A stretch of DNA of 64,000 bases, from positions 1 to 64,000 of the forward strand of contig NZ_JBQKFH010000013.1 of assembly GCF_052119425.1 (NCBI RefSeq), read 5' to 3'. The position numbers and the translations under genes are program-made. Shown here in pieces: positions 33,557 to 42,808 of this stretch (within the stretch, counting starts at the first letter, position 1; the number at the start of each line of letters is the position of its first letter). The stretch is from Enterococcus_E cecorum_C (GTDB taxonomy: Bacteria > Bacillota > Bacilli > Lactobacillales > Enterococcaceae). The notes under the pieces are model-generated. The model made no database searches and was not told where the DNA came from. It saw nothing but the letters and a program-made list of their open reading frames with translations.

Positions 33557-35246
33557 AATTGATGTAATAACATTGTGCCGCCATCTCCCGAGGAAGATAG
33601 CCTGTTGAAATCACGAATTCCCCTTTAACATTCATTTCTGATATAACGATACTTCCATCAGGATTAACTCGCTCGACAAACGCAATATGACCGTAGGTAG
33701 GGTCCGCATAGGGTACAGTTGGTGGCATACATACTGCGGTACCAGCTCGTGCCTCCCGACTAACTGGATAACCGTATTTTGTAGCGTAGAAAGCCCACTC
33801 TCCTCCATTTCCCATTGGGGAATGTTGGATTGGCTTTCCAAGTTGTGAAAAGCGATTATATACATACCAGGTGCATTGCCCAGGGTAACCACCGTTTAAG
33901 GCTGCAACATGGCTAGGATTTGGTGGCGGAAAATTACCACCTGTCAAATTTACGTCGTAAACTGATGATACATTTCCTGGAAGACTGATTCCTGTACCTG
34001 AAGGAAAAGAAGCTTCTAAGTTCCCTTTCGATTCTCGTAGTATCTTAAAATGTTCTAAATTATGTGGCTTACTCGCAAATATTTCATGAACTAGACCATC
34101 CATATCTTTTTTTGAAACCGTTGCGACTAATTTTCGATACAAATATGGAACTCGTTTTTCTACAATAGTTTTCTTCCCACTTATGTCAAGCACTTCTTCC
34201 TTGACTGTTCGGTACCGGATTTCCTTCTCCTCTTGGTAGGAAACATGATACATCTGCTCAAATAATTGTTTCATCGCAGGTTCAACACTTGCTTGGTCTT
34301 TTATTTCACCGAAACGAGCTGTCAGATAAGCTAATAAGACATGCGGATCATGGCCAATTTGTTCCCTACCTTTTACAATGTATTCATCATATCCAGGTTT
34401 TGATTCCTTCAATCTCGTCAACTGATTGGATAAAGTCAATTCATAAGTGGAGAAAATGTGATTCAAGGCAATTAGCATTTCCTCTGAAGATAAATAAGAT
34501 GTGGTGGTAAGCTGGTAAGAAACTGATGATAAAGCACCGAACATAAATTCACTATTAGAATAAGCAACCGTCAACAGTGAAAATACAGCCAAAACCAAAA
34601 CTAACATACTCTTCCATTTTGTGGTAATGTATTGAACGAATTGTTTAAGTATTTTTATTGCTTCTTCTTTTATCCTGTCTCTGAATCTAGGAAGGTGTTT
34701 CTTACGTATTTGTTGCCTCATTCGATGACGATACATCGCTTTGCGGTAGAATGATTGCCGTTTAAAAATTTTATCTTCCTTCAACAAACGATACTTATAT
34801 CGAAACTCCAACTGCGATTGTCTTATCTTTGCCTTTTTTGTCGGTTTCTTCAAAGTCTTTTTTCGATTAGATTTTTGGGCAATCTTCATAGTTGTAGTTG
34901 CATGGATATTCAACGCTTTTGTTGTTGCATCCACTGCCACATTCTCCTCAGCTCCCGCTTGGAGATAACTAGCTGCTAGAAACTCACTACTGGCTATTCC
35001 TGACATTACTTTTTTAAATGGAGTTCTTTGGATTCGACCAAATTTTGTATTTTCAATGGTTTTTAATAAACGGTTATTCTTCCTATCCTTGACGAATTCA
35101 ATAGGTTCATTTACTAATGATTTTATCTTTTCGTGTACCTGTGCCTGTCCATTTGGAAATCTGAGTGGTTTATTTGGTTTTACCTTAATGTTATTTTTTG
35201 ACGGAAGACGCCCCTTATATGTTTGATTCATAGTAGTTTTTGTCAA
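33546..35246 (-). CDS. CHAP peptidoglycan hydrolase of the T4SS (VirB1-like), C-terminal fragment
   Basis: A 566-residue frame with a basic cytoplasmic stretch, one transmembrane helix (about 215-235, MLVLVLAVFSLLTVAYS), an extracytoplasmic helical domain, and a C-terminal CHAP domain with the cysteine in PGQCTWYVYNR (about 448) and the histidine in YGHIAFVE (about 520). CD1108-type proteins of this kind open the cell wall for the conjugation channel. The assigned start is a TTG without a ribosome binding site; the frame is open upstream to an in-frame TAA at 35523-35525, where the N-terminal fragment ends. The gene is therefore a longer one split by a nonsense codon. Confidence 0.8.
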   Translation of the reverse strand: MTKTTMNQTYKGRLPSKNNIKVKPNKPLRFPNGQAQVHEKIKSLVNEPIEFVKDRKNNRLLKTIENTKFGRIQRTPFKKVMSGIASSEFLAASYLQAGAEENVAVDATTKALNIHATTTMKIAQKSNRKKTLKKPTKKAKIRQSQLEFRYKYRLLKEDKIFKRQSFYRKAMYRHRMRQQIRKKHLPRFRDRIKEEAIKILKQFVQYITTKWKSMLVLVLAVFSLLTVAYSNSEFMFGALSSVSYQLTTTSYLSSEEMLIALNHIFSTYELTLSNQLTRLKESKPGYDEYIVKGREQIGHDPHVLLAYLTARFGEIKDQASVEPAMKQLFEQMYHVSYQEEKEIRYRTVKEEVLDISGKKTIVEKRVPYLYRKLVATVSKKDMDGLVHEIFASKPHNLEHFKILRESKGNLEASFPSGTGISLPGNVSSVYDVNLTGGNFPPPNPSHVAALNGGYPGQCTWYVYNRFSQLGKPIQHSPMGNGGEWAFYATKYGYPVSREARAGTAVCMPPTVPYADPTYGHIAFVERVNPDGSIVISEMNVKGEFVISTGYLPREMAAQCYYINFGL

Positions 35247-35522
35247 AGCATATCTTGGTCTTCTATCAACAGGTAGTAGGCTAGTATTTGACGTGGGTTT
35301 GGATACTAAAGAATCAATTTGACTATCTTTGTTATTAGTAGAATCTAGAATAGATCCCTTATCAACAAATACTTTTGCTTCCTTTTTTACCTGTCTACTT
35401 GAAGATTGCTTTCTTGTTCGTGTTGAAAACTGATTCTCTCCAATCTTTACCTTTTCAATGACAGCATTTGATTGCAGAATATTACTTGAGAATAGGCTAA
35501 ATTTTGATTGATGTAACTTTTT

Positions 35523-36767
35523 TTACCAGGCATTTATAGACAGATCTGTTTGTCCAACCGTAATTGTATTATCATTAAGATTTGGCTGAAATTGCTCTGA
35601 ACTTTGACAAGCTTCATCAATTAGAGTAACCATTTTATCATTTTGAAGGTGCTGACTATTCTTTACAAACATTCTTCTGATATTCGGATTTTTTGATTCA
35701 TCAGAAATGATGATTTGAGAGTTTCTATTGCCCGGAATAATCCGACTTGAAAGAATAGAATCATCATTAACTTTTACATTCCTATCACCTTCAATTATTG
35801 AAGCTGTCTCAACAAAACCAGTGGAATCTGCTTTATTTTGAGATAACTCTAAACCAGTTTCAAATGGTGATAAAGGTCTATCTGAGAAAATATTGCCACG
35901 CTCTTTAACTAACTCACCTTGACCGTGTATTCTTCTCTTCTTTTTTCTAAGTTGAGAAGTATTTTCTTGGCTTTGGTGATGAATAAGTATTGTTTCCCCC
36001 TCATTTCTACGATGGGAAAACTTTGAGTCTGCATCAACGATTCTACTTTGACTAGTCTCAAATCTACGAAATGGACTTTCGGGATTTTTTCTAACATTTG
36101 ACTGATTGCTCAGAGAAACGCTTTTTCCCTGAATATGACTAGTTTTTGACTCTATATCCCCATGCTTCTTTATATATAATTCAGTTGAATTAACAAAGTC
36201 TTCATGTATACTTACAAGTCCAGGAGGTCGGGCATCCATCTCAAGAGGGGGTGGTTGAATATCCTCCTCAAAACTTGTTTTGATTTCTGAATGTAGACTA
36301 GTCTGGACATTAGTTGCCTTGTCGTTCTGTGTTTGTGAAAATTTTTGATTTTCAAAAGAATTACGTTGATTTAATTGAACTTGTCTCCTCTGTGTCGGTG
36401 GCCTTGATTCAACTTGTAATCTTTCTGGTGGATGAGACTGTTGCGAACTTTCCTGATTAACTATTTTAGTTCGTAAACTATCAAGTTGTATAGTTGATTT
36501 GTTTGCGTCTTGATTGTTAGAATGTGTTTGCAGGGATTTATCATTTGATTTTTGGTGAATATGATTCTTTTTTTCTGACGTATCCCCTTTAAGATGGTTA
36601 CACTCTAGTTTACTTCCCTTATGAATAATTTGGTGCTGAAAGCGAACTTTCTCATCAACCGCTCTCCCAGAAAAATCTTGTACTTCTTTCCGTTGTACTA
36701 TATCAGGTTTAGATTTAGAATAGCGTTTCTTATTGGTCTCTCGGACCATTCGTTTTGACTTTCCCAT
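35523..36767 (-). CDS. N-terminal fragment of the CHAP T4SS protein, disordered
   Basis: A 414-residue low-complexity protein rich in Ser, Gln, Asn and Lys, starting MGKSKRMVRETNKK eight bases after virB4. It ends SINAW-TAA; the following 92 codons (35247-35522) are open in the same frame, similar in composition, and run straight into the CHAP fragment. The whole would be about 1073 residues, near the size of intact relatives as I recall them. The stop is followed by a run of A (seven in all), so a single substitution, for instance AAA to TAA, suffices. Confidence 0.7.
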   Translation of the reverse strand: MGKSKRMVRETNKKRYSKSKPDIVQRKEVQDFSGRAVDEKVRFQHQIIHKGSKLECNHLKGDTSEKKNHIHQKSNDKSLQTHSNNQDANKSTIQLDSLRTKIVNQESSQQSHPPERLQVESRPPTQRRQVQLNQRNSFENQKFSQTQNDKATNVQTSLHSEIKTSFEEDIQPPPLEMDARPPGLVSIHEDFVNSTELYIKKHGDIESKTSHIQGKSVSLSNQSNVRKNPESPFRRFETSQSRIVDADSKFSHRRNEGETILIHHQSQENTSQLRKKKRRIHGQGELVKERGNIFSDRPLSPFETGLELSQNKADSTGFVETASIIEGDRNVKVNDDSILSSRIIPGNRNSQIIISDESKNPNIRRMFVKNSQHLQNDKMVTLIDEACQSSEQFQPNLNDNTITVGQTDLSINAW

Positions 36768-36774
36768 TTCTCAC

Positions 36775-39204
36775 CTAGCCTTTCTTGACCTCCTCTGGTT
36801 TGGTAGTCATCTTTTGATACAAGAGTGTATTCTTAGGAAATTGATCTAAGAATGGGACAATGGTATTTCCAAAGAATAGTAGCCCCTCACCTGCATTAGA
36901 GTTTGTCACGTAATTAAGCTGATAAGGTGAAATTTTTAGCTTTCTAGCTAATATTTCTCTATCCCCAGAAGCCTGGTTTAACATCATGATAAAATCGGTG
37001 TTATCAAAAACATTTTCAATTTCTTTGCTTGCCAATAAATCCTTCACGTTCTGGGTTAATCCAGTTGGAATACCTCCCCACTTCCGAAACCTCTTCCAAA
37101 TTTCAACAGAATACTGAGCTGTTTGTTCTTCCTTTAGTAGTAAGTGAAATTCATCTATATAATATCGAGTTAACTTTTGGCTCTGCCTATTTTGTGAAAC
37201 CTTGTTCCATACCTGGTCTTGAATAACTAACATACCAATCTTTTTCAATTGGGTTCCTAACTCTTTAATATCGAAACATAAGAGGGACTTATTCAAGTCA
37301 ACATTGGAACGATGATTGAAAACATTAAGGGAACCTGTCACATAAATTTCCATTTCAGTCGCTAATTTCCGGACAACACTTTCCTCCTGTTTTAACAATA
37401 ATTCATATAGGTCTTGTAAAATTGGCATATTCTCTGGTATCGGATTTTCAAAATACGCTTCATAGATTTTGGGAAGACACCTATCGATAACTGACTTTTC
37501 TGCTGCAGTTAAACCAGAACCACCTACAACCAATTCAAGCATAGACATAATAAAATTCGCTTTATCCTTCAAAGGTGCATCCCCATCCCCATAGTTAAAG
37601 TTTATATCCAAAGGATTTAGGTAATCTTTTGATTTTGCTGATACATGAATAACCTCTCCACCAAATGCTTCAACTAGAGCACCATACTCTCCTTCCGGAT
37701 CACAGATGAGAATATCATCATCAGTTACTAAGATAGCATTGGAGATTTCACGCTTTGCTGAGAATGATTTTCCAGACCCTGGCGTCCCCAAGATTAAACC
37801 ATTGGGGTTCTTTAGTTTCTTTCTGTCTGCCATAATTAAGTTATGGCTAATGGCATTTAGACCATAATAGATGGATGTACTAGAGGTCATGAATAATTCT
37901 TCAGTCATAAACGGAATAAATACTGCCGTGCTTGAAGTTGTTAATTGCCGCTTTATTTTAATGCAATTCATTCCTAAAGGTAGTGCTGATATTAAGCCTT
38001 GCTCCTGTTGGTAATCCAAACATTTCAGCATACAATTGTGGCGACTGCAGATGGTCGCCAACTGGGAGACTGCATTGTCCAGTTTAGCTTTTGACAATCC
38101 TTGGTTTAGAATGATAAACGAAACGAGAAACATCTTCTCGTCACGACTTTGTAAATCATTCAATAGGTGTTTCAAATCAGTACCGTAGGTCATCAAGTCT
38201 GAAGGAATAATATCTAAATCATAACCAGAACGATAAGCTTTCTTCTGCTCTTCCATCGTCATCCGTTGAACATCGGTGAACTTACGTTTGACTAACTTTA
38301 TCGCATCAACTTGATCCAAGGCTTGAATATGCAATGATAGAACCATATTCTCCTCTAGTGAAAGTAATTCAGTTAAGAATCTATCAGACAATTCTGATGC
38401 TAATATCTGCACATGACTAGTCTGGCATAGGACATTATCCATTGAAAAATACTTCTTCTGAAAGTGAATTTTATCTGGTACGATTATAGAACGACAATCC
38501 CGATTTTCAAATTCATCAGGTAATGTAGATAAGTGCTCAGTCGGGTTCAAAATATGATGAAGTACAATCAAACGTTCAAAACCGTTTAATACAGTAGAAC
38601 GAATTCCCATCCCTTTTAAATGAGATTGTAAGTCAATTTCTAGCCTTGATAATACAACCTTTGCTTGCCTATACGAATCCTCTTTTACACCAAAAACGAT
38701 ATACTTTGTCTGCCTTAATCCATTATTTCCTTTCTCCAATTGATTTTGAAGCATAGTCCTAAACTCACTTCGTATTTCCTCAAGTCCGTCATTTTTAATT
38801 GGGATTGTAATTGCATCAGCTAATTCTTCTAACCTTCCAAGTTGATTCGTAAAACAGAGTTGCAATCTGGTATTGTTATCAAAACTATTTAAAAATGAAG
38901 CAAACTGATTGAAGATGTAATCTCGTTGCTCTTCCAATGCTAGTTGGTAGTTGATGTCTTCAAAAGCAATCATTTTAGTAAAATAGCCATCAGTTAGTCG
39001 ACAAATCCCATTCTCATACACTTTCTCAATAGGAATTGTATCTTCTACAGTAAAACATTTTTCACCTAATTCAAAAAATGATTTTATAGAAGCTACAAAC
39101 GAATTTCCTTCCTGTTTTGCTGTTTCCTTTTGTATCTTTTTTAGTTGGGCCTGCTTCACTTCAAGAAATTCTTGTGCCTGTTTTCTTTTTCTTTCTGGTC
39201 TCAT
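36775..39204 (-). CDS. virB4: VirB4/TraE-type conjugation ATPase
   Basis: An 809-residue ATPase. Walker A is NGLILGTPGSGKSFSAKRE (about 465), Walker B RYYIDEFHLLL (about 695). The N-terminal half has the CagE/VirB4 fold. The frame is open to an upstream start at 39255, but AAGGAGGAGG precedes the ATG at 39204 and that start also avoids overlap with the PrgI gene, so it is chosen. VirB4 powers assembly of the channel at the inner membrane. It appears intact. Confidence 0.93.
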   Translation of the reverse strand: MRPERKRKQAQEFLEVKQAQLKKIQKETAKQEGNSFVASIKSFFELGEKCFTVEDTIPIEKVYENGICRLTDGYFTKMIAFEDINYQLALEEQRDYIFNQFASFLNSFDNNTRLQLCFTNQLGRLEELADAITIPIKNDGLEEIRSEFRTMLQNQLEKGNNGLRQTKYIVFGVKEDSYRQAKVVLSRLEIDLQSHLKGMGIRSTVLNGFERLIVLHHILNPTEHLSTLPDEFENRDCRSIIVPDKIHFQKKYFSMDNVLCQTSHVQILASELSDRFLTELLSLEENMVLSLHIQALDQVDAIKLVKRKFTDVQRMTMEEQKKAYRSGYDLDIIPSDLMTYGTDLKHLLNDLQSRDEKMFLVSFIILNQGLSKAKLDNAVSQLATICSRHNCMLKCLDYQQEQGLISALPLGMNCIKIKRQLTTSSTAVFIPFMTEELFMTSSTSIYYGLNAISHNLIMADRKKLKNPNGLILGTPGSGKSFSAKREISNAILVTDDDILICDPEGEYGALVEAFGGEVIHVSAKSKDYLNPLDINFNYGDGDAPLKDKANFIMSMLELVVGGSGLTAAEKSVIDRCLPKIYEAYFENPIPENMPILQDLYELLLKQEESVVRKLATEMEIYVTGSLNVFNHRSNVDLNKSLLCFDIKELGTQLKKIGMLVIQDQVWNKVSQNRQSQKLTRYYIDEFHLLLKEEQTAQYSVEIWKRFRKWGGIPTGLTQNVKDLLASKEIENVFDNTDFIMMLNQASGDREILARKLKISPYQLNYVTNSNAGEGLLFFGNTIVPFLDQFPKNTLLYQKMTTKPEEVKKG

Positions 39205-39220
39205 GTACCTCCTCCTTGAA

Positions 39221-39529
39221 TTATGCTTTATAAAGTGCTTTTTTATACCGCACACATGGCTGATAGTGTTGTTGTAAGAAAATATACTTTAGATAGATTT
39301 CACTCGTTAACCCATCTTTTTCATAAAAAGTTAAAAATAAGAAAGGGAAAGCAAGAATAATAAAGACTAACATTGCCAAATCATTTCCAACACTTTCCCT
39401 AATTGATAAATAAACAGGCAGACTAACAAAGCCTGCCAATGAAAAACCAATTAACTGACGCTTGGTTAAATTAAATGCTATTTTAGTTTTTACCTTGGAT
39501 AAATCCTTCGGAATTTGAACGTAGGCCAT
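39221..39529 (-). CDS. PrgI-family T4SS membrane protein
   Basis: A 102-residue protein with a conserved start (MAYVQIPKDLSKVKTKIAFNLTKRQ) and two transmembrane helices (about 28-48 and 52-70). PrgI (VirB3-like) proteins sit just before VirB4 in Gram-positive conjugation operons, as here, and are thought to recruit VirB4 to the membrane channel. Confidence 0.85.
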   Translation of the reverse strand: MAYVQIPKDLSKVKTKIAFNLTKRQLIGFSLAGFVSLPVYLSIRESVGNDLAMLVFIILAFPFLFLTFYEKDGLTSEIYLKYIFLQQHYQPCVRYKKALYKA

Positions 39530-39541
39530 ATACTCTCCTCT

Positions 39542-40405
39542 CTAGTGGGCATTCATAATCGACCTTGCAAGTGTACCAGTTTTCAACATCATGAATCCTA
39601 GCAGAACTGTATAACCTAAAATGGAAAAGACGGACATATGAATATCCGTCATTTTTACACCTCTAAGTAATACCGCATAGATTCCAAAACAGATAACGAG
39701 GAACAAACCTTGCAGAGCCAAAGCGAACAGTCCACGAATGTAGTTATGTCCAAGTTGGCCCCATTCCCTATTGCCAAGGGTAGCAAATGGTAAGGCAGCA
39801 ACCGAACTATAAGCATAAATTTCGAACATTCTTCCATAAGTTATGATAAGAATGATTAAGGAAATAATCTGTATCGTTAGCTTAACCGCTTGAAGTTCAA
39901 AAACAATACCAGCTAATTCACCAATATTCTTATCTTTTAAACTGTCAACCATTGCTGTAATCTGTTCGGATGATATAGATGTTTCACCATGAATGACTCC
40001 TGTTGCTTGTCCAATCATGTGTTGACCCATATCGAATGCTGCCATGGCAAATTCAAAAGCATGCGATACCAAGTATACTGCAACCCACATCTTAATGACA
40101 TATTTGAAAAATTCAAACGTATCAACTTCTGCCATATTGTTCTTTTGCATCACTACTTGGATCAATTCTAAACATAATACAGCTGTAATTACCAAACCAG
40201 CTATTGGTAGTACGACACTATCATTAATGTGTTTGATAAAGGAAAACACTTCAGCATTGAACTGGCTTGGCGACTGACCGACCTGACCAGATACAAAGTC
40301 TAATTGATGATTCAAGTCAGTAAACATACTTGTCAAAGTCCCTTTTATCATATCCAAAAGAATTTCTTGAATCATCTCTTCTAGTTTTCCGAATATATCA
40401 AACAT
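39542..40405 (-). CDS. VirB6/TrbL-like polytopic T4SS protein
   Basis: A 287-residue integral membrane protein with about six transmembrane helices and a long amphipathic N-terminus (MFDIFGKLEEMIQEILLDMIKG). In CD1112/TrbL-type proteins this forms the membrane core of the channel. It lies between the pilin-like gene and PrgI, the usual order. Confidence 0.85.
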   Translation of the reverse strand: MFDIFGKLEEMIQEILLDMIKGTLTSMFTDLNHQLDFVSGQVGQSPSQFNAEVFSFIKHINDSVVLPIAGLVITAVLCLELIQVVMQKNNMAEVDTFEFFKYVIKMWVAVYLVSHAFEFAMAAFDMGQHMIGQATGVIHGETSISSEQITAMVDSLKDKNIGELAGIVFELQAVKLTIQIISLIILIITYGRMFEIYAYSSVAALPFATLGNREWGQLGHNYIRGLFALALQGLFLVICFGIYAVLLRGVKMTDIHMSVFSILGYTVLLGFMMLKTGTLARSIMNAH

Positions 40406-40413
40406 AGCTCCTC

Positions 40414-40629
40414 CTATTGGATTAAATTAGCAAGCAGAGGAATTAGTTTTAAACCAATTAACACAATGCCACCACCTGCCATCAGTTGCTTGATACCCTG
40501 TGACTTAGCTCCTGGGTTATCGTTACCATAACCTTCCATGAGGTTAATAACGCCCCAGGCACCTAAACCACCGCCAATTGCGATAACCAATGTTTTTAAA
40601 ACATCCACTCCTTGTGTGAAAAAATCCAT
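40414..40629 (-). CDS. Maff2/TrbC-like small T4SS membrane protein (VirB2 position)
   Basis: A 71-residue protein with two transmembrane helices flanking a Gly-rich loop (VIAIGGGLGAWGVINLMEGYG and GGGIVLIGLKLIPLLANLI). It matches the Maff2-type mobile-element proteins found next to VirB6 in Tn5252/Tn1549 relatives. Its stop codon shares a base with the start of the SSB-like gene before it. Confidence 0.85.
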   Translation of the reverse strand: MDFFTQGVDVLKTLVIAIGGGLGAWGVINLMEGYGNDNPGAKSQGIKQLMAGGGIVLIGLKLIPLLANLIQ

Positions 40630-40937
40630 TACTCTTCCTCCATTTCATCTTGTTCAATTTTATTCATTGATTTAACAATAAAATTCTTGTATACCTTATC
40701 ACCTTTACGATTTTCTTTAAAGTAACCGAAAACATGGATAAGATCTCCCTTTTCAAATTCTTTTGCAATCTCTACCTTATCACCATAGGCAGAACAGTTA
40801 GTGTATTCCTTACCCTTTCCATATTTTTTAACAAGGGAGAAATTTACCACTGGGACAATTCCGTCCTCGGAATCAAAACTTGAAAACACAACATCTTTTA
40901 CAAGATGAGCGTTAATATTTATCATTTCATGTTCCAT
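40629..40937 (-). CDS. Short SSB-like OB-fold protein of the conjugation operon
   Basis: A 102-residue protein with an SSB-like OB fold (NAHLVKDVVFSSF, VNFSLVKKYGKGKEYTNCSAYGDKVEIAKEFEKGDLIHVFGYF) and an acidic C-terminus, as in SSB proteins that dock partners through acidic tips. GAGG six bases before the ATG supports the start. It lies between virD4 and the pilin gene, suggesting a role with the transferred strand. Confidence 0.75.
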   Translation of the reverse strand: MEHEMININAHLVKDVVFSSFDSEDGIVPVVNFSLVKKYGKGKEYTNCSAYGDKVEIAKEFEKGDLIHVFGYFKENRKGDKVYKNFIVKSMNKIEQDEMEEE

Positions 40938-40999
40938 AATTTTCCTCTTTCTATTTTTTCTTTACGTTTTGTATATGTTGGTGGTGCTCTAATCCTCAT
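40922..40999 (-). CDS. Very small basic protein between virD4 and the SSB-like gene (possible)
   Basis: A 25-codon frame (MRIRAPPTYTKRKEKIERGK...) starts 10 bases after the virD4 stop, with TAGGAGG overlapping that stop as ribosome binding site, and ends within the SSB-like gene. It may be a leader for translational coupling or a real small protein. Only the ribosome binding site and operon position support it. Confidence 0.4.
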   Translation of the reverse strand: MRIRAPPTYTKRKEKIERGKLWNMK

Positions 41000-41009
41000 A
41001 AGCGACCTC

Positions 41010-42797
41010 CTACAATTGAATAACCTTTGTATTCTCAGTCAGTTTGACTCCACCTCTTTTCTTGAGATACTTTTCAATGTCAAACTTGTTTCTCTTATCA
41101 AAATCCTCTAATAATTTGTAATGCTTGTGCTTGGTAATATCATACTTATCTGAATAAAATGGCCGTGTACCACGAATCTCAAGAATACATTTTCCACCAT
41201 CCATGACTTTTAACTCATCTCGAGACATTAGCTCCTTTCCTAGTTTCTGGTAATTCAGACCAAATGATTTCTGATTGGACCTAGTTTCACTTGTATTGTA
41301 TAGTTCGATTGTTTCTTTACCTAAATTCTCCGCTAATTCTTTCAAAGTAGTTCCTTCTTTGCCACCAAGGAATAACTCGGTGTCACAGTTTCCGATAATT
41401 GTATCTGCATTATCTTTATAAATGGCTTTAAGTTGGGATTTTGCTTGAAGAATGATAGCAGCAGAAATTTCACGAGAACGAATGGTAGCAATCAACTTTT
41501 CAAATCGTGGAATTAAACCAATGTTGGCAAATTCATCTAATAGGCAACGTACATGTACTGGTAATCGACCACCATAAACATCGTCCGCCTTGTCACAGAG
41601 TAAATTGAATAGTTGCGAGTACATAATGGAAACCACAAAGTTAAATGTGTCATCTGTATCAGAAATTATGACAAAGAGTGCCGTTTTTCGGTCACCAAGA
41701 GTATCCAATTCTAACTCATCATCACTCATCAATTCTCTCAACTCTTCAATGTCAAAAGGTGCTAGCCTTGCACCACAAGAAATCAAGACTGATTTTGCAG
41801 TTTTCCCAGCTGCTAACTTATACTTTTTGTACTGTTTAACAGCAAAATGATGAGGCTTTTTCCGTTCTAAAGCTAAGAATAGATAATCAATGGCATTCTT
41901 AAAATTCTCATCATCTTCACGCACCTCACTAGCATCCAACATTGCAAGTAAAGTATTAAAGTTTTGTTCTTCCTTAGGACTTTCATAGTAGATATAACCA
42001 ATAAGTGCCGTGTAATAAAGTTTCTCAGCCTTGACCCAAAAATCTTCTCCAGCTTTTTCACCCTCACCCTTAGTATTTGCAATGATTGTCTGAACTAACT
42101 TGAGAATATCTTTCTCGCTTTTCAAATAAGCGAAAGGGTTGTATTTCATGGATTTCTTGAAGTTGATTGTATTTAAGATTTTTATCTGATAACCGTTACT
42201 TTCTAACATCTTGCCACATTCTAAAACTATCGTCCCTTTTGGGTCTGTTACACAGTAACTAGAATGCATTTGCATAAGATTGGGTTTTACAAAAAATCTT
42301 GTCTTACCACTCCCAGAGCCACCTACCACCAGAATATTTTTATTTCTGGCAAACTTTGGGTTTGACGGTCGGGAATTCATAGTTAGCTTTTCGCTATTTG
42401 TCAACAAAATATTATTCTCAAAAATTGGATCCTCATATGGTTGAATATCTTTCCCATCTCCCCATCTTGCAGAACCATATTCAACTCCATGTCTAAATTT
42501 TTTTGCATGACGCTTTTTGGAATACATCACTCCCCAAACGCTTATAGATAAACCAATACCGAGAAGCAAATCATCAAAACTTGGAATGAATATCCAACTC
42601 ATAGATTCAATTTCTAAAATTGCTTGAAATAGCCTATCTAATACATCACCACCTTTAAAACTTCGGATATGGTGGCCTAAACAGGTTCCAAGATAGAAAA
42701 AAAGAAGATAGGGTATTAAACTCTTAATAAGTGTTCGCCTATCTCCTATTGGAATACTATTTAGAATGTCAAGTTTAATTTGTTCGATTACTTCAAT
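41010..42797 (-). CDS. virD4: VirD4/TraG-type coupling protein, probable AUU start
   Basis: The coupling ATPase carries the relaxase-DNA complex to the channel. Walker A is ILVVGGSGSGKTRFFVKP, and LLDEFANIGLIPRFE holds Walker B. The first ATG (42602) gives 530 residues but has no ribosome binding site and lacks the N-terminal membrane segment. The frame is open upstream for 65 more codons to ATT at 42795-42797, preceded at 7 bases by AGGAGGTGAT-like sequence with a full anti-SD match. The added residues (KSLIPYLLFFYLGTCLGHHI...) restore the first transmembrane region and the usual length, about 595. AUU starts are rare, so this may be a mutated ATG. Confidence 0.85.
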   Translation of the reverse strand: MEVIEQIKLDILNSIPIGDRRTLIKSLIPYLLFFYLGTCLGHHIRSFKGGDVLDRLFQAILEIESMSWIFIPSFDDLLLGIGLSISVWGVMYSKKRHAKKFRHGVEYGSARWGDGKDIQPYEDPIFENNILLTNSEKLTMNSRPSNPKFARNKNILVVGGSGSGKTRFFVKPNLMQMHSSYCVTDPKGTIVLECGKMLESNGYQIKILNTINFKKSMKYNPFAYLKSEKDILKLVQTIIANTKGEGEKAGEDFWVKAEKLYYTALIGYIYYESPKEEQNFNTLLAMLDASEVREDDENFKNAIDYLFLALERKKPHHFAVKQYKKYKLAAGKTAKSVLISCGARLAPFDIEELRELMSDDELELDTLGDRKTALFVIISDTDDTFNFVVSIMYSQLFNLLCDKADDVYGGRLPVHVRCLLDEFANIGLIPRFEKLIATIRSREISAAIILQAKSQLKAIYKDNADTIIGNCDTELFLGGKEGTTLKELAENLGKETIELYNTSETRSNQKSFGLNYQKLGKELMSRDELKVMDGGKCILEIRGTRPFYSDKYDITKHKHYKLLEDFDKRNKFDIEKYLKKRGGVKLTENTKVIQL

Positions 42798-42808
42798 CCT
42801 ATCACCTC

